Shown one piece after another: positions 1 through 8,877 of a stretch of 64,000 bases of DNA. Within the stretch, counting starts at the first letter, position 1, and each line of letters begins with the position of its first letter. Source of the stretch: Bacteroidota bacterium (lineage in GTDB: Bacteria; Bacteroidota; Bacteroidia; UBA7662; CANHCV01); the NCBI GenBank assembly GCA_947459245.1, contig CANHCV010000004.1, positions 20,644 to 84,643 of the forward strand, in the 5' to 3' direction. The position numbers and the translations under genes were made by a program. The notes under the pieces are model-generated. The model had not been told where the DNA came from. It did no database searches and was given only the letters and a program-made list of their open reading frames with translations.

Positions 1-2
1 TG

Positions 3-1385
3 TGGAAGGAATCCATCAAAAGTGCAAACATCGCATCTTCCACCAAAGCGGTCATGTTGGGAGAACAGTTTGTTCCTTACCGAACCAATGGAATGAGTCA
101 ACTTACTGTTGAGGAATGGGTTTTCCTTGGATATGGAATTGAAGATGCGAAGTACACCGATTTTGAGGTTAAAACAGACGTTCGTGGAAAGGGAGTGATT
201 ATTTGGGATGGAGAACCTCAACAAAAAAATGGAAATTATTTGTTGAGTGGAAGCAAACAAGCCAGCAAATGGGGGCGTTTACAAACCAAAATCGAGAATT
301 TATCCAAAAAAGGAGCGGTATGTGTTTTGGTGGTGACGCAAAACCCAGCGACCATTCAATCTCAACTCAACCGATGGAAAGAACCACGTATTCAGCTTGA
401 TACCACTTATTTAGATGTTTTGAAAGGCCAACGTTTTGATGTTGCTCCAGAAGAAAAGCTAATGCCAGTTCAAGAAATGGTGTTGGCTGATCCCTCTCAA
501 CAACCGAAGCCTGCCCCCAAAGCAGTTACCCGCCCCCCCGTTTTTTACATCATGGAAAATTCGGCCATGGAAATTTTTCCAACATTACCATGGAAAAAAA
601 TGATCAAAGCACGTCAATCTTTGAAAACCATGGCCAATCAAGGAGTTTTGATGAATGTGTCGCTTTCGGTTCAAAAGAATTTGGAGAAAATTGAAGAACC
701 CAACGTGGTGGGATACATTCCCGGTGAAAGTGGAAAAACCGTGGTGGTGTCGGCTCACTTGGACCACCTTGGCATACACGAAGGGAAAGTTTATCCTGGA
801 GCCGACGATGATGGTTCAGGTTCATCCGCCATTTTGATGATGGCAAAAAACATCATTGAATTAAAGAAGGCCAATTTCCCGTTTCAAAATGGAATCCTAT
901 TCGTTTGGTTTACCGGAGAGGAAAGCGGACTTTTAGGGTCGGAGGTTTTTGCCAACGTTCCTACCATCAAAAAGGAGAATATCATTTGCAATTTGAACGT
1001 TGACATGATCGGGAGAAACGATCAGATTCACCAAGGAAATACCGATTATTTGTATTTGATAGGATCGGATAGAATTAGCCAACGATTGCACGAGATTTCT
1101 GAACAAGTAAACGAAAGGTGCTGCCAGCTAAAACTGGATTATACCTACAACGATGAAAAAGATCCAAACCGGTATTATTACCGAAGCGATCATTACAATT
1201 TTGCCGAAAAAGGAATTCCAGTCATTTTTTACTTCAAGGGAGTTCACGAAGATTACCACAAACCAACCGATACGGTTGATAAAATTGAATTGGATTCTTA
1301 TCTCAAAGCGTGCCGTTTGGTGTATGAAACGGCTTACGAACTCATTTCTCGTTCCGAAGATTTACCGCGAAAAACCAAAAAATAA
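3..1385 (+). CDS. M28 family metallopeptidase (5' truncated by window edge)
   Basis: Zinc-dependent M28 aminopeptidase-like protein. The open frame continues to the left edge of the window with no stop, so the N-terminus and signal peptide are probably missing; the internal ATG at 54 is unlikely to be the true start. The metal ligands are readable in family order: SAHLDHLG (nt about 750-775), GADDDGSG (about 800-825), the general-base pair in FTGEESG (about 910-930), NVDMIGR (about 999-1018) and the last histidine in KGVHEDYHKPTDT (about 1237-1270). The protein probably acts in the periplasm or outside the cell, which is usual for this family in Bacteroidota. The stop TAA is followed immediately by the ATG of lutB, so the two genes may be co-transcribed. 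The substrate cannot be told from the sequence. Confidence 0.9.
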   Translation, partial: WKESIKSANIASSTKAVMLGEQFVPYRTNGMSQLTVEEWVFLGYGIEDAKYTDFEVKTDVRGKGVIIWDGEPQQKNGNYLLSGSKQASKWGRLQTKIENLSKKGAVCVLVVTQNPATIQSQLNRWKEPRIQLDTTYLDVLKGQRFDVAPEEKLMPVQEMVLADPSQQPKPAPKAVTRPPVFYIMENSAMEIFPTLPWKKMIKARQSLKTMANQGVLMNVSLSVQKNLEKIEEPNVVGYIPGESGKTVVVSAHLDHLGIHEGKVYPGADDDGSGSSAILMMAKNIIELKKANFPFQNGILFVWFTGEESGLLGSEVFANVPTIKKENIICNLNVDMIGRNDQIHQGNTDYLYLIGSDRISQRLHEISEQVNERCCQLKLDYTYNDEKDPNRYYYRSDHYNFAEKGIPVIFYFKGVHEDYHKPTDTVDKIELDSYLKACRLVYETAYELISRSEDLPRKTKK

Positions 1386-2777
1386 ATGAGTGTAGTTTCT
1401 CAATTTTTAAAAGAATCGGATGGGAAAGCCTTCGATTCGGAACACCGAAGGAAAATCCAATTCAACATTGGAAAGTACGATCATTCGGTGGATATTGGGA
1501 AAGCGCTCATCAAAGATTTGCCGTATTTGCGGAAGAAAACCAACTACATCAAGTGGAAATCCATCGAAAATCTTGAAGCCTATTTGCTGGAGTTTGAAAG
1601 GAATTTTACTGCTCGAGGAGGAAAAGTAATTTGGGCAAGAAATGCCGATGAGGCCAATACGGAAATTTTAAAAATTTTCCAAAAGCATCAAGCCTCCCAA
1701 GCAGTAAAATCCAAGTCCATGGTCACCGAGGAAATTCACCTCAATAAAGCCATGAAAGACCATGGAATTGATGTGCTCGAAACCGATTTGGGAGAGTTCA
1801 TCGTTCAACTTAGAAATGAAGCCCCCTACCACATCGTAACCCCTGCCATGCACCTTTCCAAGGAAGACATTGCGCTTACGTTTCACGAAAAGTTTGGCCT
1901 CCCCATCAATTCTACCCCACAAGAAATTGCGGCTTTTGCACGCAAAATTCTACGCGATAAATACCTGGAGTCGGCCATTGGAATTACAGGAGTGAATTTT
2001 CTGTTGGCCAAAGAAGGTGGCATGGCCATGACCGAAAATGAAGGCAATGGCCGGTTGTCGTTCGGTTACCCCAAAGTTCACATTGCCATTGCAGGAATTG
2101 AGAAGATTATTCCTTCCATGAATGATTTGAACCTATTTTGGCCCATGCTGGGTATTCATGGAACGGGCCAATTCGTAACGGTTTATAATTCTCTGGTGTT
2201 TGGCCCGAAACAAAGCAAAGAGTCCGACGGACCTGAAGAAATGTACGTTATTCTTCTCGATAATGGTCGTACGGAAATCTTAGCAAAACCCGAAGCCCGT
2301 CAATCCTTGTATTGCATTCGCTGTGGTGCATGTCTCAATGCCTGTCCGGTTTACAAAAACATCGGTGGACACACGTATGGCACCACCTATGCAGGACCCA
2401 TCGGGGCCGTTATTTCTCCTCACTTGAATGGAATGAAAGAAGCAGGGCACCTCAGTTATGCTTCTTCTTTGTGCGGAAATTGCACGGAGGTTTGTCCCGT
2501 AAACATCGAATTGCACAAAATTTTACTAACCAACCGGAAAGAATACGTTGAAAATCAGTTTTCTACTTCAACGGAACGACTTACTTGGAAAATTTGGAAG
2601 AAAGCCATGTTGAATCGTTCATGGATGAATCAAGGTTCTGCCTCGGTGAAAAATTTTGTTTTTCGCCACCTCGCCAAATCCGTTTGGGGAAACCGACGGA
2701 GTCCCATTCATTTTGCTGAAATGTCTTTTCACGAATTATGGAAAGCAGAACGCGGATTTCAGGACGAAAACTCCTGA
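1386..2777 (+). CDS. lutB: LutB-like lactate utilization iron-sulfur protein
   Basis: 463 residues, close to the usual LutB length. An N-terminal LUD domain (about residues 60-290) is followed by two ferredoxin-type clusters: CIRCGACLNACP from residue 310 and CGNCTEVCP from residue 363, which should carry two [4Fe-4S] centres. LutABC proteins oxidise L-lactate to pyruvate in the cytoplasm; LutB is the electron-transferring subunit. The ATG touches the stop of the preceding peptidase gene. LutA and LutC partners do not occur in this window, so they are either encoded elsewhere or this is a stand-alone LUD protein. The 3' end overlaps the end of the convergent CoA-transferase gene by 19 bp. Confidence 0.9.
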   Translation: MSVVSQFLKESDGKAFDSEHRRKIQFNIGKYDHSVDIGKALIKDLPYLRKKTNYIKWKSIENLEAYLLEFERNFTARGGKVIWARNADEANTEILKIFQKHQASQAVKSKSMVTEEIHLNKAMKDHGIDVLETDLGEFIVQLRNEAPYHIVTPAMHLSKEDIALTFHEKFGLPINSTPQEIAAFARKILRDKYLESAIGITGVNFLLAKEGGMAMTENEGNGRLSFGYPKVHIAIAGIEKIIPSMNDLNLFWPMLGIHGTGQFVTVYNSLVFGPKQSKESDGPEEMYVILLDNGRTEILAKPEARQSLYCIRCGACLNACPVYKNIGGHTYGTTYAGPIGAVISPHLNGMKEAGHLSYASSLCGNCTEVCPVNIELHKILLTNRKEYVENQFSTSTERLTWKIWKKAMLNRSWMNQGSASVKNFVFRHLAKSVWGNRRSPIHFAEMSFHELWKAERGFQDENS

Positions 2778-3865
2778 CGAATTTGCGCAGAATGCTCCCC
2801 TAATCGTGGAGGTTCAGCTAATGGAATTTCTTTCTGCAAGGGTCCTCTCCAATGGATAAAATCTCCCGATTTTTGAATAAACGCTGCTACTTTCGAATCT
2901 GTTAATGCCTCGGAAACGGTCATTACCGGTGCGATGGGTAATTTTTTAGAATGAAGTAATTGGATCCATTCTTCTCTGTTTTTTTTAGAAAAGAGATTTT
3001 GAAGCAACGCATGAATGTCGTTTCGGTTTTTTACCCGATTGGCGTTGCTGATCCAATGTTCGGGAAGCGCAAATCCAAGAATGTCTGAAAGAAGTTGAAA
3101 TTGATGGTCGGAACCGATGGCAATAACAAAAGGTTGTTGCTTGGAATCTCTGAAAATGGAACCGTAAGGAACGATATTGGGGTGTTCAGACCCCATGGGT
3201 TGCGGGTTGAATCCGGCATTGAGCCAAGCGGATGCTTGATTGGTAAGGGATTGAAGGGCGACCTCCCAAAGGGAAACATCTACTGTATTTCCCATGGAAT
3301 TCGTAGTGCGATCTAAGAACGCCAACAACGTTTTTTGAATCAGGTGATGCCCTGCAAGAACATCAATCAAAGCCACGGGCATTTTGTGGAAATCGGCGGT
3401 TGAATTACCGTTGATGTACATGAATCCACTTTCGGCCTGCAATAGCGCATCGTAACCAACTCTTTGATCGTTTTTTCCGTATGCAGAAATGTTGGCGACA
3501 ATAGCTTTGGGGTTGATATCGTGAAGGTGTTGCGGGGTAAGCCCAAATTTGGTTTCATCGCCCGGTTTGAAAGAAGAAATGATTAAATCGGATTGGGCGA
3601 TGATGTTTTGTAAAATGGATTTATCCTGATCGGAAGAATAATCAAAAACGACCGATTCTTTTCCCGCATTGATCCAGGAGAAGTAACTGGGCCGATCGTT
3701 GTTCGGGTCTTCGGTAGGTAATTTCCAAGTTCGTGTAACATCGCCTTGTTGACTTTCTACCTTGATGACCCGGGCCCCGAGTTGCGCATAAAAATACCCC
3801 ACCGAAGGGCCGGCTAACACATTGGCCAATTCCAAAACGGTAATGGACGACCAATCAAATCCCAT
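2759..3865 (-). CDS. CaiB/BaiF family (class III) CoA transferase
   Basis: 368 residues from the ATG at 3865. This start gives the typical N-terminus MGFDWSSITVLELANVLAG and overlaps the uridine kinase stop by 1 nt (TAATG); a longer frame exists but only adds residues that lie inside the kinase gene. The family signature ITVLELANVLAGP...LGARVIKVE is at residues 8-37. The probable catalytic aspartate is in MPVALIDVLAGHH. Class III enzymes move CoA between acyl groups through an aspartyl-CoA thioester. The acceptor and donor are unknown. The product may belong with fatty or dicarboxylic acid catabolism, but no pathway partner is next to it. Its end overlaps lutB tail to tail. Confidence 0.88.
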   Translation of the reverse strand: MGFDWSSITVLELANVLAGPSVGYFYAQLGARVIKVESQQGDVTRTWKLPTEDPNNDRPSYFSWINAGKESVVFDYSSDQDKSILQNIIAQSDLIISSFKPGDETKFGLTPQHLHDINPKAIVANISAYGKNDQRVGYDALLQAESGFMYINGNSTADFHKMPVALIDVLAGHHLIQKTLLAFLDRTTNSMGNTVDVSLWEVALQSLTNQASAWLNAGFNPQPMGSEHPNIVPYGSIFRDSKQQPFVIAIGSDHQFQLLSDILGFALPEHWISNANRVKNRNDIHALLQNLFSKKNREEWIQLLHSKKLPIAPVMTVSEALTDSKVAAFIQKSGDFIHWRGPLQKEIPLAEPPRLGEHSAQIRQEFSS

Positions 3866-4488
3866 TATCCGCGGTTGAGGTGAGCAGTGAGATGGTCGAT
3901 GACCATTTGAAGGCACAAATCGTAGCTTTTGATGTTGTGAATAACCAAGTCTGCTTCATATTTGTACGGTTCTAGGAATTCTTTGTAACTGGGTAAAACA
4001 TGATTGTTCCATTGGTACACCAACCAATCGGCTTCCAATCCTCGTTCGGCTTGGTCTCTTTTCAATCGTCTTTCCCACATTACTTCCTCGGTAGAATCGA
4101 TGTAAATTTTCAGGTCGAGATTGTTCCGAATTTCTTCATTGTGGAAAATGAACAGCCCCTCCATGATGATGATGGGAGAAGGTTCGACCACGATGGTTTT
4201 GGGTTCAGCATCTTTATTGTTGAAGGTATATTCCAAATAGGAAACTTGTTGTCCAGACCTAATGGAATTCAAGTCGTTTTGGAAGCGAACCATGTCGATG
4301 CTTTCCGGCAAATCGAAATGCGGGTGACCTTCGGGATCCCGGGGTTGGAAATCCAATGGTTTGTAATAATTATCTTGGGAAATCACCGAAAGGTCTTTCC
4401 CTGAGAAAATATCTCTTAAGCGGTGCACAAAAGAGGTTTTTCCCGATGCACTGCACCCTGTAATACCGATGATATAAGGTCTTTTCAT
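3865..4488 (-). CDS. udk: Uridine kinase
   Basis: Phosphorylates uridine and cytidine in pyrimidine salvage; cytosolic. 207 residues from the ATG at 4488, the usual length. The P-loop GCSASGKT is at residues 10-17, and the substrate-binding DNYYKPLD segment follows about 30 residues later, with the downstream IMEGLFIF motif. An earlier in-frame codon would put seven residues in the terminator of the upstream gene and is unlikely. The gene begins only 2-3 nt after the U-tract of that terminator and no TAnnTTTG box precedes it. It may depend on read-through from the small membrane-protein gene. The CoA-transferase gene follows with a 1-nt overlap. Confidence 0.93.
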   Translation of the reverse strand: MKRPYIIGITGCSASGKTSFVHRLRDIFSGKDLSVISQDNYYKPLDFQPRDPEGHPHFDLPESIDMVRFQNDLNSIRSGQQVSYLEYTFNNKDAEPKTIVVEPSPIIIMEGLFIFHNEEIRNNLDLKIYIDSTEEVMWERRLKRDQAERGLEADWLVYQWNNHVLPSYKEFLEPYKYEADLVIHNIKSYDLCLQMVIDHLTAHLNRG

Positions 4489-4489
4489 A

Positions 4490-4520
4490 CAAAAAAAAAG
4501 CTCCCTCACTGAGGAAGCCT
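4490..4520 (-). terminator. Rho-independent terminator after the small membrane protein gene
   Basis: On the minus strand a stem GCTTCCT/AGGGAGC (one G-U pair, CAGTG loop) is followed by nine T residues. It lies 20 nt beyond the stop of the 71-residue gene and directly in front of udk. Confidence 0.8.
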
Positions 4521-4539
4521 TGAATTTCTTTCTAACAGA

Positions 4540-4755
4540 TTATTTGTTGTTTTTCTCTTTGATGCTTTTGTATGCGCCTTGTGCAATAAAATAGCTAGCA
4601 GCAAATCCCAAAACCATGATAATCAACGGCCAAGTGTAATTTCCATTGTAGCTCTGCTGGAAATATTTTTGGGGATCCATGGCTGTTAAAACGATGAACG
4701 TTAAAATTGAGATGCAGGTAATGATGGTGACAATCCAAGGAGTTGAAGTTTTCAT
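4540..4755 (-). CDS. Small two-helix membrane protein
   Basis: 71 residues, not recognised as a named family. Two hydrophobic segments (about residues 8-27 and 42-61) are joined by a short polar loop containing DPQKYFQQSYNGNYTW; the tail is basic (KSIKEKNNK). It lies 33 nt after the sodium/solute symporter gene and could be an accessory subunit of it, but it has its own promoter (4770-4799) and its own terminator (4490-4520), so it can be made independently. No function is claimed. Confidence 0.75.
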   Translation of the reverse strand: MKTSTPWIVTIITCISILTFIVLTAMDPQKYFQQSYNGNYTWPLIIMVLGFAASYFIAQGAYKSIKEKNNK

Positions 4756-4769
4756 TGGTATTTTTTTTA

Positions 4770-4799
4770 CAAAAATAAGGAAGAAAAGTTACGTTGCAA
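4770..4799 (-). promoter_or_regulatory. Promoter of the small membrane protein gene
   Basis: Minus strand: TTG (4799-4797), 19 nt, then TATTTTTG (4777-4770), matching the Bacteroidota -33/-7 pattern. The -33 element lies inside the last codons of the symporter gene. The start codon is 14 nt downstream of the -7 box. Confidence 0.65.
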
Positions 4800-6243
4800 G
4801 GCTTTTTTTGCTACCCATCCACAATCCCAAGAAGGTTATTGCGGCATTGATCAGTAAAATTTCATAACCAAATTGGTAGCCGCCCAACAGATTGAGTTTT
4901 TTCGCTAAAACATCGGAGAGTAAATAACAAATTCCGGGACTTAAAATGGCCATAATGGGGGCGAAAATGGGCGAAAGGACTCGCTTTGTGAAAATTCCAA
5001 ACGCGAATAAACCCAAAAGTGGACCGTAGGTAAATCCAGCAATTTTAATGATCAAATCAATGATGGTTTTGTTGTCGATTTGATAAAACACCAACAAACA
5101 AACAAAGAACAATGCCGTGAATCCCAAATGAACCCATCTGCGGATTTTGGTTTTCTTTTCCTCGGTGTAATTTTTATGATTGAATTGCAATAGATCGATG
5201 CAAAAGGAAGCGGTTAGAGCGGTAATGGCGCCGTCGGCGCTTGGGAATAGTGCCGACACCAAAGCCACCAAGAAAATCAATCCGAAAATAGGTGGCAAAT
5301 GCTGAAGAGCAACCGTTGGGAAAAGGGTATCTCCGCTGGCGCTGATGCCCAATTCGGTTCCGTAAATGGTTAAAATGGCACCTAAAAAAACAAAAAGAAA
5401 ATTGACAAACAAAAGGGTAGAGGCAAAAACCAACATGTTCTTTTGAGAGTCCTTCAATGTTCTAACTGAAATGTTTTTTTGCATCATCTCTTGGTCCAAA
5501 CCGGTCATGGCTATGGTGGTAAAGAATCCACCCAACAAGTGTTTTACCCAAAAAGAAGGGGTGTGATAATCGGTATTGATCCAAAAATCTAAATGAACAG
5601 ATTTAATTTGATCCCAAACGGGAGCCGGGTTGTTCAGTTCACCGCTCACAAAAAGGGTACATGCTACCAAACCAAGAAGCATTAACGAGGTTTGAAGCGT
5701 ATCGGTCCAAACAATGGTTTTTACACCGCCTTTAAAAGTGTAGGCCAAAATCATGAGCAGAATGATGATGGAAGTTGCTGCAAAATGCAATCCTAAATCG
5801 TTGAAAATGAATGTTTGGAGAATAGCGATCACCAAATAAAGTCGAGCGGTGGCTCCCAAAGTTCGGCTGATGATGAATACGGTTGCCCCGGTTTGGTAAG
5901 GCAGTGTTCCGAAGCGTTCTTTAAGGTAATGGTAAATGCTGGTAACATTCAATCGATAATACAGGGGCAACAAAATGTAGGCTACTGCAAAGTACCCAAG
6001 AAAGAAACCCAAAACCACCATCATGTAGGTGAAACCTCCTTTGGCAACTCCACCGGGGACCGAAACGAAGGTTACCCCACTAAGGGAGGTGCCAATCATT
6101 CCGAATGCAACCAGCCACCACGATGAATTTTTATTCCCAACAAAATAGCCCTGATTGTCGGTCCCTTTGGCCGTTCGAAGGCTTACCCAAAAGAGGACCA
6201 GGAAATAAATTCCTAAAACCGAGGCTAGCAATAAGGGATTCAT
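4789..6243 (-). CDS. Sodium:solute symporter (SSS family)
   Basis: 484 residues with about 13 predicted membrane helices, typical of SSS transporters that drive uptake with the sodium gradient. The N-terminal helix followed by YFVGNKNSSWWLVAFGMIGTS is a strong family signature (TM1-TM2 region). GLDQEMMQKNISVRT and LFPSADGAITALTASF are typical of the SSS central helices. The substrate cannot be assigned. The ATG overlaps the transketolase stop by 4 nt (ATGA), so the gene is almost certainly in one operon with tkt. Confidence 0.92.
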   Translation of the reverse strand: MNPLLLASVLGIYFLVLFWVSLRTAKGTDNQGYFVGNKNSSWWLVAFGMIGTSLSGVTFVSVPGGVAKGGFTYMMVVLGFFLGYFAVAYILLPLYYRLNVTSIYHYLKERFGTLPYQTGATVFIISRTLGATARLYLVIAILQTFIFNDLGLHFAATSIIILLMILAYTFKGGVKTIVWTDTLQTSLMLLGLVACTLFVSGELNNPAPVWDQIKSVHLDFWINTDYHTPSFWVKHLLGGFFTTIAMTGLDQEMMQKNISVRTLKDSQKNMLVFASTLLFVNFLFVFLGAILTIYGTELGISASGDTLFPTVALQHLPPIFGLIFLVALVSALFPSADGAITALTASFCIDLLQFNHKNYTEEKKTKIRRWVHLGFTALFFVCLLVFYQIDNKTIIDLIIKIAGFTYGPLLGLFAFGIFTKRVLSPIFAPIMAILSPGICYLLSDVLAKKLNLLGGYQFGYEILLINAAITFLGLWMGSKKSLAT

Positions 6244-8183
6244 CCGATTTGGAGAAATTGGGACATTTTTTGAGCAACTTTTTCTGGGGTAAATCCGAAA
6301 TAATCGGCCAAAACGTTGCCAGGTGCTGAAGCTCCAAAAGTATCAAGGCCGATGTTCAAGCCGTTCATGCCAGTAAACTTCTGCCATCCCAAGGTGCAGC
6401 CCGCTTCAATCGAAATTCTTTTCGAAGTGGTTGGAGACAGGATTTCGTTGCGGTATGCTTCATCCTGTTCCCAGAACAGCTCCCAACAAGGGATGGAAAC
6501 CACTCGAATATTTCCAGAGAAATCTAACTTTTGGGCCGCCTCAATGGCTACGTGAACTTCCGAACCGGTTGCAAAAACAATGGCATCGGCAGGTAGCCCG
6601 GGTTTTGTTTCAAACTTGATGAATGCTCCTTTTTCAATGGCAACGGAACCTTCCAAAGTGGGCACGTTTTGACGCGTTAAAGCGATTAAACTTGGCCGAT
6701 GGGTTTCTTTGAAATATTGGTTCATGCAGGCCAAGGTTTCGCGTGCATCCGCTGGTCGGAAAACCAATAAATTGGGAATGGCACGCAAACTCATCAAGTG
6801 TTCGATGGGTTGGTGGGTGGGGCCATCTTCTCCAACAAAAAACGAATCGTGAGTAAATACATGCAAGGTTTGAATTTCTTGAATGCCACTCATGCGGATA
6901 GCATTTCGAGAGTAATCGGCAAAAGTTAAAAATGTTGCTCCAAATGAATGCATTCCGCCATAAAGCGACATTCCGTTTTGAATGCAAGCCATGGAAAATT
7001 CACGAACTCCGAAAGCAATGTTTCGGCCCAATCGATTTTCTTTGGAGAATTCACCCACTTTTTTAGCAAATCCCTCCGTATTGTTTGACGGTTCTAGATC
7101 GGCCGATCCACCCATCAAATTGGGCGCAACATCGGCGGCTTGTTCCAAAACCATACCAAACGCTTTTCGGGTTGCCATGCTTTCGCCAACGGGAAAGTCC
7201 ACTTTCATTTCAGGTACAGCCGAGAAAAGGGAGGCAACTTTAGGTTGATTTTGATGTGCTTGAATCCAGCGCTCTGCTTCTTCGTTGAAAACATTGAAAT
7301 GGGTAGAGAAGCGCTGGTAAGTTGATTCCGATACTTGGAAGAATTTTTCCGGATCCAATCCTAATTTGGATTTGGTTGCTGCAATTTCTTCCGGTTTTAG
7401 GGGTTCCCCGTGGGTTTTGTGCGATCCTTCCATGGATGCAGTTCCCTTTGCAATGGTGGTATTCCCGATGATCAATAAGGGCTGAGTTCGTGGAGTTTGG
7501 GCATGATCCAAACAAGCACGAATGGCCGCATGATCGTGACCATCAATGGTTCGAACTTCCCAGCCAATAGCTTGAAACAGTAATTCGAAATTGGTGGAAT
7601 CTGATCTTGATGTTTTTCCCGAAATTTGAATGTCGTTTTTATCGTAAAAAACGACCAAATTGTCCAACGCCTGGTGTCCGGCAATCGCGGCAGTCCCGAT
7701 GGCTACGCTTTCTTGAAGGTCTCCATCACCCACCAAAACGTACACCTTGTTTTTAAGAATTTCAGAACCTAAAACCGCTTCTTGATGCTTTTCAGCCATG
7801 GCCATACCAACTGCCATGGAAATGCCTTGGCCCAATGGCCCCGTAGTGGCTTCAACACCGGGAGTGAGGTGAACTTCGGGGTGTCCGGGAGTTAAACTTC
7901 CCAACTGTCGGAAATTCTGAATTTCCTTCATTTCCAACAAACCCATCAAGTGCAACATGGAATATTGAAGCATGGATTCATGTCCTGCCGAAAGGATAAA
8001 TCGATCTCGGTTATGCCATTTTGGATATTTTGGAGCAAATCGCAAATAATCCATGTGGAGGATGCTCACAAAATCGGCGGAGGAAAAGGCCCCACCGGGG
8101 TGTCCGGAATTGGCGCTACGGGTGGCGTCCATGATCAATCCTTTTACTTCATTGATCACTTGAAAATCGATGGAATTCGACAT
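6240..8183 (-). CDS. tkt: Transketolase
   Basis: Thiamine-diphosphate enzyme of the non-oxidative pentose phosphate pathway, moving two-carbon units between sugar phosphates. 647 residues, the usual single-chain length. Visible motifs: SGHPGGAFSSAD near the N-terminus, GPLGQGISMAVGMAMAEK, the thiamine-binding GDGDLQES...DKNDIQISG, and in the pyrimidine domain GMSLYGGMHSFGATF and HDSFFVGEDGPTHQPIE. The ATG at 8183 is chosen because the only earlier in-frame start (TTG at 8204) lies inside the promoter box TACCTTTG. The symporter gene follows with a 4-nt overlap. Confidence 0.96.
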   Translation of the reverse strand: MSNSIDFQVINEVKGLIMDATRSANSGHPGGAFSSADFVSILHMDYLRFAPKYPKWHNRDRFILSAGHESMLQYSMLHLMGLLEMKEIQNFRQLGSLTPGHPEVHLTPGVEATTGPLGQGISMAVGMAMAEKHQEAVLGSEILKNKVYVLVGDGDLQESVAIGTAAIAGHQALDNLVVFYDKNDIQISGKTSRSDSTNFELLFQAIGWEVRTIDGHDHAAIRACLDHAQTPRTQPLLIIGNTTIAKGTASMEGSHKTHGEPLKPEEIAATKSKLGLDPEKFFQVSESTYQRFSTHFNVFNEEAERWIQAHQNQPKVASLFSAVPEMKVDFPVGESMATRKAFGMVLEQAADVAPNLMGGSADLEPSNNTEGFAKKVGEFSKENRLGRNIAFGVREFSMACIQNGMSLYGGMHSFGATFLTFADYSRNAIRMSGIQEIQTLHVFTHDSFFVGEDGPTHQPIEHLMSLRAIPNLLVFRPADARETLACMNQYFKETHRPSLIALTRQNVPTLEGSVAIEKGAFIKFETKPGLPADAIVFATGSEVHVAIEAAQKLDFSGNIRVVSIPCWELFWEQDEAYRNEILSPTTSKRISIEAGCTLGWQKFTGMNGLNIGLDTFGASAPGNVLADYFGFTPEKVAQKMSQFLQIG

Positions 8184-8201
8184 GGAAAAGGGAATTTTTT
8201 G

Positions 8202-8209
8202 CAAAGGTA
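8202..8209 (-). promoter_or_regulatory. -7 box of the tkt promoter
   Basis: Minus strand TACCTTTG, 18 nt before the tkt ATG. No clear -33 TTTG is visible; that region is occupied by a perfect inverted repeat (8209-8230). Confidence 0.65.
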
Positions 8210-8230
8210 AGGGGAAAAGCTTTTTCCCTT
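8209..8230. repeat. Inverted repeat between PAP2 and tkt
   Basis: AAGGGGAAAAGCTTTTTCCCTT: ten pairs around a central GC, with one G-T pair. It lies directly after the PAP2 stop and abuts the tkt -7 box. It could end the PAP2 transcript, although the U-tract is weak, or be a binding site controlling tkt. Confidence 0.5.
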
Positions 8231-8231
8231 T

Positions 8232-8840
8232 TCACTCGTTGTTCACAACCCACTTTTGAGGGATGATTCGCTTCCAAATTTCTGCCACCAAAATACCGAT
8301 GAATGACCCAACAACAACATCCATTGGAAAATGTTGTGCAAGGAAAATTCGAGAAAATCCTACCAATGAAGCTAAAATTAGTAAAAAGAGGGTAGCTGAT
8401 TTTGAAGGGACAAAAGAGGTTAATAGATAAAAAAAAGCGAATGCCCCAATGGTGTGTCCGGAAGGGAAGGAATGATGAAGATGAACTTCAACATGCTGCG
8501 GCAATTGAATCGCCCGATGCATTTTTTCGAAATGCAATTTTGGACGATCGCTTTCGGGGAAAACAACCCTTTTGAAAAACTGTCCAACCAACCCCGCAAC
8601 CGAAGGTGCAAGTCCCAAGAACAATCCTTGTTTCCAGCCTTTCCAAAACATCACGAGGATGGAAAGGATTCCAATCAACCAACCTTCGCCCAAAAAAGTA
8701 ATCCATTTCCAAAATTCGGGAATGGGGGAGAAGAGGTGATTGAAATAAAGAAAAACCGACTCGTTCCCCCAGGTAATGAGGGCAAGTAACCACAAGGCAA
8801 ACCAAGCAGTCAAGAAAATTGAAACGCTTTTTTGGTGCAT
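8232..8840 (-). CDS. PAP2 family membrane phosphatase
   Basis: 202 residues and about five or six membrane helices. The three-part PAP2 active site is present: K90...R99-P100, SFPSGH at 124-129, and SR(163-164)...H170...D174. Such enzymes remove phosphate from lipid substrates such as phosphatidate or undecaprenyl diphosphate on the outer side of the inner membrane; which one applies here is unknown. The ATG at 8840 lies only 5 nt after the -7 box TACATTTG, which predicts a leaderless or nearly leaderless mRNA. It is divergent from the SixA-like gene. Confidence 0.9.
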   Translation of the reverse strand: MHQKSVSIFLTAWFALWLLALITWGNESVFLYFNHLFSPIPEFWKWITFLGEGWLIGILSILVMFWKGWKQGLFLGLAPSVAGLVGQFFKRVVFPESDRPKLHFEKMHRAIQLPQHVEVHLHHSFPSGHTIGAFAFFYLLTSFVPSKSATLFLLILASLVGFSRIFLAQHFPMDVVVGSFIGILVAEIWKRIIPQKWVVNNE

Positions 8841-8863
8841 TGAAGCAAATGTAGTTACTTTTG
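8832..8863. promoter_or_regulatory. Overlapping divergent promoters (PAP2 / SixA-like)
   Basis: Plus strand: TTG at 8832-8834 and TACTTTTG at 8856-8863, 21 nt apart, driving the SixA-like gene. Minus strand: TACATTTG at 8853-8846, driving PAP2. The two -7 boxes lie back to back with 2 nt between them, so polymerase should not be able to occupy both at once. Confidence 0.65.
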
Positions 8864-8877
8864 TTCAAAACCTAATT

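Noticed and set aside
4000-4404. 134-codon plus-strand frame
   Set aside because: Antisense to uridine kinase, with repeated histidine/phenylalanine runs produced by the reverse of kinase codons.
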